DNA of 16,175 bases, taken from an uncultured Erysipelotrichaceae bacterium. Its GTDB lineage: Bacteria; Bacillota_I; Bacilli_A; RFN20; CAG-826. A program made the translations under genes and the position numbers. The notes under the pieces were generated by a model, which was given only the letters and a program-made list of their open reading frames with translations, was not told the origin of the DNA and searched no databases. Positions 1 through 6,572 of this stretch are shown one piece after another. The stretch is taken from the NCBI GenBank assembly GCA_947303755.1, contig CAMYZF010000024.1, positions 1-16,175 on the forward strand. The letters run 5' to 3'. The first letter of the stretch is position 1; each line of letters opens with the position of its first letter.

Positions 1-371
1 GTGATAACGTTGGTGTTCTTCTCCGTGGTATCAACCGTGATCAAGTCGTCCGTGGACAAGTTCTTGCTAAACCAGGATCAATCACTCCACATACTAAATT
101 CACCGCTTCTGTCTACGTTTTGAAGAAAGAAGAAGGTGGCCGTCACACTGCTTTCTTAAGCAACTATCGTCCACAATTCTACTTCAACACTACAGATATC
201 ACTGGTGTCATTACTCTTCCAGCTGGAACTGAAATGGTTATGCCAGGTGATAACGTTGAATTAACCGTCGAACTCATTCACCCAGTCGCCATCGAAAAGG
301 GAACCAAGTTCTCAATTCGTGAAGGTGGCCGTACAGTCGGTTCCGGTTCCGTTACCAACATTGTTAAATAA
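1..371 (+). CDS. tuf: Translation elongation factor Tu, 3' end only
   Basis: This is the C-terminal part of EF-Tu, the GTPase that delivers aminoacyl-tRNA to the ribosome; the gene begins upstream of the window. The frame is open from base 3 and reads DNVGVLLRGI, then RGQVLAKPGS, then GGRHTAFLSNYRPQFYFNTT, then MVMPGDNVELTVEL, and ends in SIREGGRTVGSGSVTNIVK before TAA at 369-371. These are the standard beta-barrel domain 2/3 motifs of bacterial EF-Tu, so the identification is secure. GTP-binding domain 1 is outside the window. Codon use favours GGT, CGT, AAC and TTC, as expected of a very highly expressed gene. It is followed directly by a terminator, so it ends its own transcription unit. 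Confidence 0.97.
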   Translation, partial: DNVGVLLRGINRDQVVRGQVLAKPGSITPHTKFTASVYVLKKEEGGRHTAFLSNYRPQFYFNTTDITGVITLPAGTEMVMPGDNVELTVELIHPVAIEKGTKFSIREGGRTVGSGSVTNIVK

Positions 372-390
372 TTGTTGTTAACAATTAATT

Positions 391-413
391 AGACCTCTTC
401 GGAGGTCTTTTTT
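391..413 (+). terminator. Rho-independent terminator of tuf
   Basis: A perfect 7-bp stem AGACCTC / GAGGTCT (391-397 with 402-408) encloses the extra-stable C(UUCG)G tetraloop and is followed by a T run to 413. Just upstream, a second AT-rich inverted repeat TAATTGTT-gtt-AACAATTA (369-387) starts in the stop codon. Confidence 0.95.
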
Positions 414-414
414 A

Positions 415-443
415 TTGCTTATTTCTTTTCAAGATTTCATAAT
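415..443 (+). promoter_or_regulatory. Promoter of the RDD gene pair
   Basis: TTGCTT (415-420), a 17-bp spacer, and CATAAT (438-443). The -35 box lies directly after the tuf terminator T run. The first ATG begins 6 nt after the -10 box, so transcription would start at or next to the start codon. No Shine-Dalgarno is present. Confidence 0.55.
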
Positions 444-448
444 TAATT

Positions 449-1561
449 ATGGTTATGGGAAAATACACATTGCCTAGACACACGAACCTTGCACCTATTG
501 GTCTAAGGATTGTTTCAGCGATCGTTGATATAGCTATCGCTTTAGCGGTTGGACTTGTGTTTTTATATGGCGTCTTCCGTTTTGCCTTTTCAGCAATCAC
601 CGAAAAATATCAAAATCAAATTCAAACCTTCCAAGTTGAATCTCACCTTTGGGTGAGGGATGTAAACGGGGAAGTAAACCAAGTCCCTAGAGGTATTGAA
701 TCTTATCAAAATGCGGTGGAAGGTTTTTATCTTCGTTATATGGCCGGAAATCCTTTAGAGGGTGAAGCTGTTTCACCTTATGCTTACCGCGAATTAAATG
801 TCGATGGAAAAGCGGTGATGCCAAAAGATTATTATACGGTTGAGTTTTTTAATCGCGAAGTTTTGGGTATAACCCAAGAAGATCCAGAAGGCGAAGTTTC
901 AGAATCTTATTTCACCTACAAGAGGGACGCTGAAGGAAATTATCTTAAAAACGAAATTGCCATTAGAAGAAGCGAACGTTATGACTCAAGTGTTGGTCAT
1001 AAAGTTGAAATTACTGATGAAGCATTTTTAAGCAATTATGAATATATTTATGTCGGCGCAAATTATTATTTGACCGATCAAAGTTTTTACCAAAACGTTT
1101 CTTTACCATACAAATTCGTTTTGCAATCTGAAATTGCTTTATCAACGTTTATTGCAGGATCAATTTGTTATTTATTGATGCCGTTTATTTTTAAAAACGG
1201 TCAAACGTTAGGAAAGAAAATATTTGGTTTTGGTTTAGCTACTTACGATGGATACAAATTCCATGATTTCCAATTATTATTAAGATTTGTACCGTTTTTT
1301 ATCGTGACTGTGGCGTTACTCGCGCCAATTTGGACATCGATAATAATGTCTGTTGGAATATTTGTCGCTATATTCTTAATTTCGTTTGCCCTAATGATGG
1401 CTTCGCCAAAAAAGAGTGCGCTCCATGATTTTGCCGCTAGAACAATTGTTATTGATTATAAGAATTCAGTTCTCTTTGAGAATGAAATTGAAGAAGAAGC
1501 CTATATTCTAAATGAAGATGGGCTTAATAAACCTACAAACGAAGATGGACGAGATTATTAA
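449..1561 (+). CDS. RDD-family membrane protein with large extracytoplasmic insert (first of a tandem pair)
   Basis: This protein of 370 residues has the RDD-family layout. A first membrane helix carries the conserved Arg and Asp (LRIVSAIVDIAIAL, about 19-46). Later helices lie at about 228-248, 275-295 and 298-318, with the short conserved loop GQTLGKKIFGFGL (251-263). The family C-terminal motif SALHDFAARTIVI is at 323-335. Typical RDD proteins are only about 150 residues; here about 175 residues (50-225) sit between helices 1 and 2, on the outer side if the usual topology holds. That insert contains PKDYYT (125-130), which recurs in the next gene. RDD proteins are poorly characterised; some have been linked to ion or osmolyte transport, so no substrate is assigned. 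The ATG at 449 has no SD and sits 6 nt after a -10 box; ATG 455 is an alternative. The gene overlaps the next one. Confidence 0.85.
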   Translation: MVMGKYTLPRHTNLAPIGLRIVSAIVDIAIALAVGLVFLYGVFRFAFSAITEKYQNQIQTFQVESHLWVRDVNGEVNQVPRGIESYQNAVEGFYLRYMAGNPLEGEAVSPYAYRELNVDGKAVMPKDYYTVEFFNREVLGITQEDPEGEVSESYFTYKRDAEGNYLKNEIAIRRSERYDSSVGHKVEITDEAFLSNYEYIYVGANYYLTDQSFYQNVSLPYKFVLQSEIALSTFIAGSICYLLMPFIFKNGQTLGKKIFGFGLATYDGYKFHDFQLLLRFVPFFIVTVALLAPIWTSIIMSVGIFVAIFLISFALMMASPKKSALHDFAARTIVIDYKNSVLFENEIEEEAYILNEDGLNKPTNEDGRDY

Positions 1562-2732
1562 AGAAAACAAAAAAATATCTCACTATGAACCTGCGCCAAT
1601 CGCTAAGCGATTATTCGCCGGAATCATGGATGCAGCAGTTTTCTTATTCACCTTTTTCATTTTGGCATTATGGGTAACCACTCCAATCGCGAAGGCTGGC
1701 ATGCATTATGACGATTACTACCTTCTTGGTGAACGTTACCAATTAGCCTCTCATCTTTTCTTGGCAGAAAAAAGCGATGATAACGGAAATGACATCGTCG
1801 TTGAAGTTAAAGATTCTACAGGAAATCTTAGAGATTACAACGCTTCAACTCTTTATTATTCTTCTAATGATAATCCTGATTTTTATATTAAAAGAATCTA
1901 TTATTACTATCACAATTTCAAAACTGGTGTGGATATTGAACTTCCAATAGATAAAGGTTTTGACGCAGTTAACGATCACTTTGTTTCGCCGGAATATAAC
2001 ACACCAATAGAGGGTGTACTTCCAAAGGATTACTACACTAACGAATGGTTTAGTGAAAATATTCTAAAAGTAAATGCCGAAGATTCGTTCTTCCAAATCG
2101 ATTACACAAATCCTAACTATTTAGAAAGTATTTCCTTAAAAGATGAATCAAAGAAAGCTGAGGCTGTATCTTTCCTAAAGAATAAAGCGGTGGAAGCCAC
2201 TAATGAGATGTATTATTCCTCTTATTATGGAGAAATAAATAACAAGATAAAATACATCCAATTCTATATTTTTGGAGTGGCTTTTACTTTATCGTTTGCG
2301 GCCTACTTTATCGTTATTCCATTGATCTTTAAAGATGGAGAGACTTTAGGTAAGAAATCTATGCATATCTCCGTTATTTCCTTTAACGGATATAGCGCGA
2401 AAAAGCGTCAAATACTCTTTAGAGAAATACTGCTTTTTATCACAGTATCTTTGCTTGGAATAGTGGTGGGAATAGGTTTAACTTCCCTAGCAATTATTTC
2501 CCTTGGAGTGGTCATCTTGTTCCTTTTGACCTTGATTCCGAAAACCAAACGATCGGCGTTTGATTTTGCGGCCTACACAGTTGTCGTAGATTCTATCCAT
2601 TCAACCTGGTTCAAGGATGCTCTAGATGAGAAGCGCCATGAAGAGGAACTTGAGGACAACATGTCAAAGTATAAAAAGTACATTCCTGATGAAGAAAAAG
2701 TACTTCAAGTAGGCTCAACAATCGTCGACTAA
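1545..2732 (+). CDS. RDD-family membrane protein, second of the tandem pair
   Basis: This is a paralogue of the preceding gene. It has an N-terminal helix with conserved Arg and Asp (KRLFAGIMDAAVFLF), a long presumed extracytoplasmic segment of about 185 residues, a second helix followed by DGETLGKKSMHISVISFNGY, two more helices, and the closing motif SAFDFAAYTVVVDS with a charged cytoplasmic tail. PKDYYTNEWF (bases 2022-2051) matches PKDYYTVEFF of the first protein (821-850), so the inserts are homologous. I chose ATG 1545 (395 residues) because it leaves about as many residues before the conserved Arg as in the paralogue and overlaps the upstream gene by only 17 bp. ATG 1512 or 1518 in the same frame would give a longer N-terminus. 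None has a good SD, so translation is probably coupled to the upstream gene. The two products may form a heteromer; that is inference. Confidence 0.82.
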   Translation: MDEIIKENKKISHYEPAPIAKRLFAGIMDAAVFLFTFFILALWVTTPIAKAGMHYDDYYLLGERYQLASHLFLAEKSDDNGNDIVVEVKDSTGNLRDYNASTLYYSSNDNPDFYIKRIYYYYHNFKTGVDIELPIDKGFDAVNDHFVSPEYNTPIEGVLPKDYYTNEWFSENILKVNAEDSFFQIDYTNPNYLESISLKDESKKAEAVSFLKNKAVEATNEMYYSSYYGEINNKIKYIQFYIFGVAFTLSFAAYFIVIPLIFKDGETLGKKSMHISVISFNGYSAKKRQILFREILLFITVSLLGIVVGIGLTSLAIISLGVVILFLLTLIPKTKRSAFDFAAYTVVVDSIHSTWFKDALDEKRHEEELEDNMSKYKKYIPDEEKVLQVGSTIVD

Positions 2733-2758
2733 AACTTGAAGAAAGAAGTCGAACAATC

Positions 2759-2792
2759 AAAAAAATCGAAAAAAGTCAAAAAATAGAAAAAA
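2759..2792. repeat. Phased A-tracts (four runs, 9-10 bp period)
   Basis: Runs of 6-7 adenines begin at 2759, 2769, 2778 and 2787, separated by tcg, gtc and tag, so the unit is AAAAAA plus three bases. Near-helical phasing is expected to curve DNA. The last run also forms the base of the following terminator stem. Confidence 0.6.
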
Positions 2793-2838
2793 GTATGCGA
2801 TTCTCGGATAAAAAAATGTAGAAACCGCATATTTTTTT
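2787..2838 (+). terminator. Terminator of the RDD pair (A/T-flanked hairpin)
   Basis: AAAAAAGTATGCG (2787-2799) pairs with CGCATATTTTTTT (2826-2838) over 13 bp with one G-U pair, around a 26-nt loop. The A and T runs on either side would let it work in both directions. The loop is long, so efficiency is uncertain. Confidence 0.6.
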
Positions 2839-2881
2839 ATTGGCTATGAAACCGCTTTCACTTTAGTGTTTTTTTCTCTTA

Positions 2882-2891
2882 CACATATGTG
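2882..2891. promoter_or_regulatory. Upstream palindrome CACATATGTG at the ABC promoter, operator candidate
   Basis: A perfect 10-bp palindrome in the -35/-10 spacer of the ABC operon promoter; its last two bases are part of the extended -10. The centre is 38 bp from the second palindrome. No cognate regulator can be named. Confidence 0.4.
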
Positions 2892-2898
2892 CTATCAT
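2890..2898 (+). promoter_or_regulatory. Extended -10 promoter of the ABC operon
   Basis: TGcTATCAT at 2890-2898 is an extended -10 element; only a T-rich stretch near 2870-2875 sits at the -35 position. Transcription would start near 2905, giving a 5' leader of about 44 nt with an SD AGGAGG (2935-2940) 8 nt before the ATG at 2949. Confidence 0.5.
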
Positions 2899-2918
2899 TA
2901 ACGTGTAGTTATACAGTA

Positions 2919-2930
2919 TGTGTATACACA
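2919..2930. promoter_or_regulatory. Palindrome TGTGTATACACA in the ABC operon leader, operator candidate
   Basis: A perfect 12-bp palindrome between the likely transcription start and the SD. It is preceded 3 bp upstream by a degenerate site of similar form, TGTA-gtta-TACA (2904-2915). A repressor bound here would block initiation or elongation. Confidence 0.5.
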
Positions 2931-2948
2931 CCATAGGAGGTAAATTTC

Positions 2949-4412
2949 ATGGATGTAAGAATTGAAAATCTTACTAAAACCTTCGTCGGTCGTAAAGGTG
3001 TAGAAACGACTGCTGTTAATCAAATGAGCTTCACAATACCTGACGGAAAACTCGTCGGTCTTTTAGGCCCATCTGGTTGCGGTAAATCAACAACCCTTTA
3101 CATGATTGCTGGCCTACATAAGCCAACCGACGGTCACATTTGGTTTGGTGATGAAGATGTTACAAACGTCGCTCCTGAAAACCGTGGTATTGGTTTAGTT
3201 TTCCAAAACTATGCTCTTTATCCACATCTCTCAGTTAGACAAAACATCGAATTCCCACTCGATAATGTGCGCTTCCCTGGAGCTTTTGGTGAAGAAAAGA
3301 ACCATGTCATTGACTTAAGGAATGATATGAAAACCACCAATAGAGACATCGGAAGAACCCAAAAGGCTCTTGAAAAAGCGGAAAAACTTGTCGTAACCGC
3401 TGAAGCAAAAGCTCAAGCTAACGCAGACGACACTGAAGAAGCTGATCATTGGAAAGAAGTTAAACAAATCAATGAACAAGCAGTTAAATCAGCTAAATCT
3501 CGTTTAGCAAGCCTCAATGAACACGTCAAATATCTTGAGAAAGAAATCGTGGTTGCCGAAAAAGCGCTTGAAAAGGCAAAAGCTGATTTCGAAGAACTCA
3601 AGCAACGTGATCCTGAAGCAGCGGCTTTAAAGAATCGTAGAAAACTCTCTAAAGCTGACAAAGATGCAATTGCATTAGAAATGGCAAAAGTTGTTGATAT
3701 TGAACAATATCTTGACCGTAAACCAAAAGAATTATCTGGTGGTCAACAACAACGTGTCGCTATTGCTCGTGCGCTTGCAAAGAAACCACGTGTCTTACTC
3801 TTAGACGAACCATTATCAAACCTTGATGCTCGTTTAAGACTTCAAACTCGTGAAGAAATTAAACGTATTCAACGTGAAACTGGCATTACAACCATCTTCG
3901 TCACCCATGACCAAGAAGAAGCAATGTCAATTTCTGACACAATCGTTGTTATGAAACTTGGTGTCGTGCAACAAATCGATGCTCCACAAAAAGTTTATGA
4001 AGAACCAGCGAACTTATTCGTCGCAAAATTCTTAGGTTCTCCAGCCATCAACGTCTTTGATGCAGAACTTAAAGGTGGAAAGCTTTTACTTAACGGTAAA
4101 GAACTCGATGCCGACCCAGCTTATAAAAAAGCAAATGCTCAAACCGGTGAAGTTGACCGTAAAGTCAAAGTCGCCGTTCGTCCTGAAAGCTTTGAACACC
4201 TTAAGAAAGGTGAAAGCATTCCAGTTAAAGTCACATCCATTGAACATATTGGACGTGATATTACTGTTAATGGTGATATCGATGGGCAAGAATCCCACGT
4301 CAAAATCATCATTCCAAGCGAACTTTCTAAAGAAATCGCTGGCAAAGAAAAACTTTCCTTCAAAGCTAAACGCCTTTACGTCTTTGAAGAATCAGGTGAA
4401 AGGATTAAATAA
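2949..4412 (+). CDS. Sugar ABC transporter ATPase, MsmX/UgpC/MalK type, with coiled-coil insertion
   Basis: This is the cytoplasmic ATPase that powers the importer encoded by the following genes. All nucleotide-binding motifs are intact in 487 residues: Walker A GPSGCGKST (40-48), Q-loop Gln86, signature LSGGQQQR (262-269), Walker B RVLLLDEP (281-288), D-loop SNLDAR (290-295) and H-loop His320. The C-terminal part from about 360 is the MalK-type regulatory OB region (AVRPESFEHL at 409-418). Family members are usually about 360-370 residues; the excess is about 115 residues (113-230) between the Q-loop and the signature, in the helical subdomain. This stretch is rich in Lys, Glu and Ala and looks like long helices or coiled coil. 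Mycoplasma MsmK/UgpC ATPases are, from memory, similarly oversized. SD AGGAGG with 8-nt spacing makes the start certain. First gene of a five-gene operon. Confidence 0.93.
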   Translation: MDVRIENLTKTFVGRKGVETTAVNQMSFTIPDGKLVGLLGPSGCGKSTTLYMIAGLHKPTDGHIWFGDEDVTNVAPENRGIGLVFQNYALYPHLSVRQNIEFPLDNVRFPGAFGEEKNHVIDLRNDMKTTNRDIGRTQKALEKAEKLVVTAEAKAQANADDTEEADHWKEVKQINEQAVKSAKSRLASLNEHVKYLEKEIVVAEKALEKAKADFEELKQRDPEAAALKNRRKLSKADKDAIALEMAKVVDIEQYLDRKPKELSGGQQQRVAIARALAKKPRVLLLDEPLSNLDARLRLQTREEIKRIQRETGITTIFVTHDQEEAMSISDTIVVMKLGVVQQIDAPQKVYEEPANLFVAKFLGSPAINVFDAELKGGKLLLNGKELDADPAYKKANAQTGEVDRKVKVAVRPESFEHLKKGESIPVKVTSIEHIGRDITVNGDIDGQESHVKIIIPSELSKEIAGKEKLSFKAKRLYVFEESGERIK

Positions 4413-4424
4413 CATTTGTTATTT
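4407..4424 (+). repeat. AT-rich inverted repeat between ATPase and permease genes
   Basis: AAATAACA-tt-TGTTATTT, a perfect 8-bp arm repeat overlapping the ATPase stop codon. It has only one G-C pair per arm and no T run, so it is unlikely to be a terminator. It may mark the mRNA 3' side of the ATPase cistron. Confidence 0.4.
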
Positions 4425-4470
4425 ATAAGTTAATATTATGGCAAAACAAAAAGAAAGGAGAGTTGAAGAA

Positions 4471-5565
4471 GTGGCACAAGAAGTTATCGTTCCATCCACC
4501 GATGGTGCGGCAGCAATTGACGCAACAAAAACCAAACTTGTTGGAAAAAGAAAATTAATCAATCTTCCACAATGGGCAGTCGCTTGGATCGTTTTGATTC
4601 CAGCATTGTTCTTCATTATTTGGTTCATGTTGTTCCCAATCGTGAACACTACGTTATTCGCGTTTATCGGCGATTTCTATTACGATAAAGGCGGTTCGTT
4701 CGCACTTGCTCAGTTCGTTGTAGCGACAACTAAGAACTCACAGCAATCGTCATTTGGCTTTAATAACTTCGTCGAAGTTTTGCAGAATAAAGTTTTCTTG
4801 CATTCCATTAGAAACACTGCCGAACTCGTTATTATTGAAGTTCCATTAACGATTATTGTTTCCTTGTTGCTCGCAACATTCCTCAACTCAATTAAAGTTT
4901 TAAAAGGCTTTTATCAAACAATCTTCTTCCTACCATATGTTACAAACACAATCGCTTTAGGTCTTGTCTTTAACATCGCCTTCTCTAGAGGTAGCGGTGG
5001 TCTAGTCAATATTTTCCTAAGTTTATTTGGGATCGATCCAATCAACTGGTTAAGTGACGCTTTAGTCGGTGGTGTTGGTAAAGCTACTAGAATTCACCAA
5101 GCTGTCGTTATCGTTACTTATTCCTTATGGAATGGATTAGCATTTAAGATATTAGTCTTTATGTCTGGCTTAGCCACTATCGATAAACAGTACTATGATG
5201 CTGCAAAGATTGATGGTTCAAGTTCATTCACAATTTGGAGAAGAATTACTCTTCCATTATTATCGCCACAAATCTTATACATCACGATTACATCGTTCAT
5301 CGGTTCATTCAAGATGTATACCGGTGTTATGGCGGTTTATCAAGGACAATCCAGCTCTACTGGTTATTACTTTGGACCTACGACAAACCCAGGTTTAACC
5401 GATGGTGATGAATGGATTCCTGTTGTCGGTTGGATTTATCGTTACTTGTACTTATATCCAACTGAACCAGGCATCCCATCCGCTGGTTCCTTAGTCCTTC
5501 TCGCAATTATTATGATGATCACGATCGTTCAATTTGCTGTTAGCAAAAAACGCGTGCATTATTAG
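4471..5565 (+). CDS. ABC sugar permease, MalF/UgpA type
   Basis: This is the first membrane-spanning subunit of the binding-protein-dependent importer. Counted from the upstream ATG at 4438, helices lie at about 46-70, 130-150, 160-182, 220-245, 275-300 and 348-368. The EAA loop that docks on the ATPase, QYYDAAKIDGSSSF then RRITLPLLSP, is at 251-277. About 45 polar residues (300-347) lie between the last two helices, longer than usual. I chose GTG 4471 because AAAGGAG (4454-4460) lies 10 nt upstream, as for the next gene. ATG 4438 is in frame, begins MAKQKERRVEE and has no SD, but TATAAG (4424-4429) ends 9 nt before it. Either start leaves all membrane segments unchanged. It lies between the ATPase and the second permease. 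Confidence 0.92.
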   Translation: MAQEVIVPSTDGAAAIDATKTKLVGKRKLINLPQWAVAWIVLIPALFFIIWFMLFPIVNTTLFAFIGDFYYDKGGSFALAQFVVATTKNSQQSSFGFNNFVEVLQNKVFLHSIRNTAELVIIEVPLTIIVSLLLATFLNSIKVLKGFYQTIFFLPYVTNTIALGLVFNIAFSRGSGGLVNIFLSLFGIDPINWLSDALVGGVGKATRIHQAVVIVTYSLWNGLAFKILVFMSGLATIDKQYYDAAKIDGSSSFTIWRRITLPLLSPQILYITITSFIGSFKMYTGVMAVYQGQSSSTGYYFGPTTNPGLTDGDEWIPVVGWIYRYLYLYPTEPGIPSAGSLVLLAIIMMITIVQFAVSKKRVHY

Positions 5566-5580
5566 AAAGGAGTTACGAAT

Positions 5581-6510
5581 ATGGCAGAACATGCAATGTA
5601 TTTCACTGATGAGCGTGCTCAAAGAAACTACAAGATCCGTGTTGGTATTCTTAAAGGACTTGTTTATGTCTTCTTATCGATCTTCGCTTTATTCATGGTA
5701 ATTCCTTTCGTAATCATGGTTGTTGGCTCGTTTATTGAAGCCAAAGCCTTCGAAGGATTTGCTGACACAGCGAAAATTTCCTATTTAGGTTTTTCGAACT
5801 GGTCATTCTCAAACTACCAATTCATTTTCTCAAATGGATCAAGTAGTTTCCCAACCTATTTCCTTAATACCCTTATTGTTGCGGTTGCATCCACAACTGT
5901 TACAGTTGTCACTGCAGTTTTAGCAGCCTTTGCCTTTGCTAGATTAAACTTCAAAGGTCGAGATGCTTTATTCGCATTGCTTCTCGCAACAATGATGATT
6001 CCTGGTGAAATGATGGTTATTACTAACTATCAAACCGTCAAAGCCATTAACTGGACAAATACCTTTGCGGCCTTGATTCTTGTTCATGGTGTTTCCGTCT
6101 TCTATATCTTCTATTTAAGACAGACATTCCAACAAATTCCTAACGAGTTATATCTCGCTGCAAAAGTCGACGGTGTTGGTGATCTTGGCTATCTTGTTAA
6201 AGTCATGATTCCAATCGCAATGCCAACAATCACCACAATCATCATTCTATCAATGATGGGTGCGTGGAACTCCTATATTTGGCCAAACTTAGTTGCAAGA
6301 GGTGGTTGGAAATACTATCCACAACACTCTATGAAACTTGTTTCAAATGGTCTTAGAGATATGTTCTCTTTAACCATTGCTAACCAGCCAATTCCAGATA
6401 CCTATAAGATCGCCGGATCAATGGTTATCTCGATTCCATTACTCATCGTCTTTATCCTCTTCCGTAAATACATCATGCGCGGTGTATCACGAAGTGGTAT
6501 TAAAGGCTAA
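5581..6510 (+). CDS. ABC sugar permease, MalG/UgpE type
   Basis: This is the second membrane subunit, expected to pair with the preceding permease to form the translocation path. The 309 residues contain helices at about 25-50, 93-120, 126-146, 160-180, 210-232 and 278-296. The EAA loop ELYLAAKVDGVG / LVKVMIPIAMP lies at 189-215, in the position typical of MalG-like proteins. The C-terminus (RKYIMRGVSRSGIKG) matches the short basic tail of the family, for example RYFVRGLTAGAVKG-like endings. SD AAAGGAG (5566-5572) with 8-nt spacing sits 15 bp after the previous stop, so the gene is clearly co-transcribed. Length and motifs are normal. Confidence 0.94.
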   Translation: MAEHAMYFTDERAQRNYKIRVGILKGLVYVFLSIFALFMVIPFVIMVVGSFIEAKAFEGFADTAKISYLGFSNWSFSNYQFIFSNGSSSFPTYFLNTLIVAVASTTVTVVTAVLAAFAFARLNFKGRDALFALLLATMMIPGEMMVITNYQTVKAINWTNTFAALILVHGVSVFYIFYLRQTFQQIPNELYLAAKVDGVGDLGYLVKVMIPIAMPTITTIIILSMMGAWNSYIWPNLVARGGWKYYPQHSMKLVSNGLRDMFSLTIANQPIPDTYKIAGSMVISIPLLIVFILFRKYIMRGVSRSGIKG

Positions 6511-6521
6511 AATGGTATTAT

Positions 6522-6538
6522 CACTTAACAAATAAGTG
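6522..6538 (+). repeat. Short hairpin before the solute-binding protein gene
   Basis: CACTTA-acaaa-TAAGTG forms a 6-bp stem; TTAACA / TGTTAA (6525-6542) is a competing pairing. It has no T run and is followed by a purine-rich leader. It may be an mRNA processing or stability element that uncouples the level of the binding protein from the permeases; that is inference. Confidence 0.35.
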
Positions 6539-6572
6539 TTAATATAAAGAAAAGAAAGGAAAAAAACACAAT

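Noticed and set aside
1512..1544. Longer N-terminus for the second RDD protein
   Set aside because: The extra residues are read from the other frame of the first gene's tail, have no SD, and make the N-terminus longer than in the paralogue.
3446..4363. Minus-strand and +2-frame open frames within the ABC ATPase gene
   Set aside because: They are shadows of a highly biased coding sequence; the translations are low-complexity Ser/Phe- or Lys-rich with no promoter or SD.
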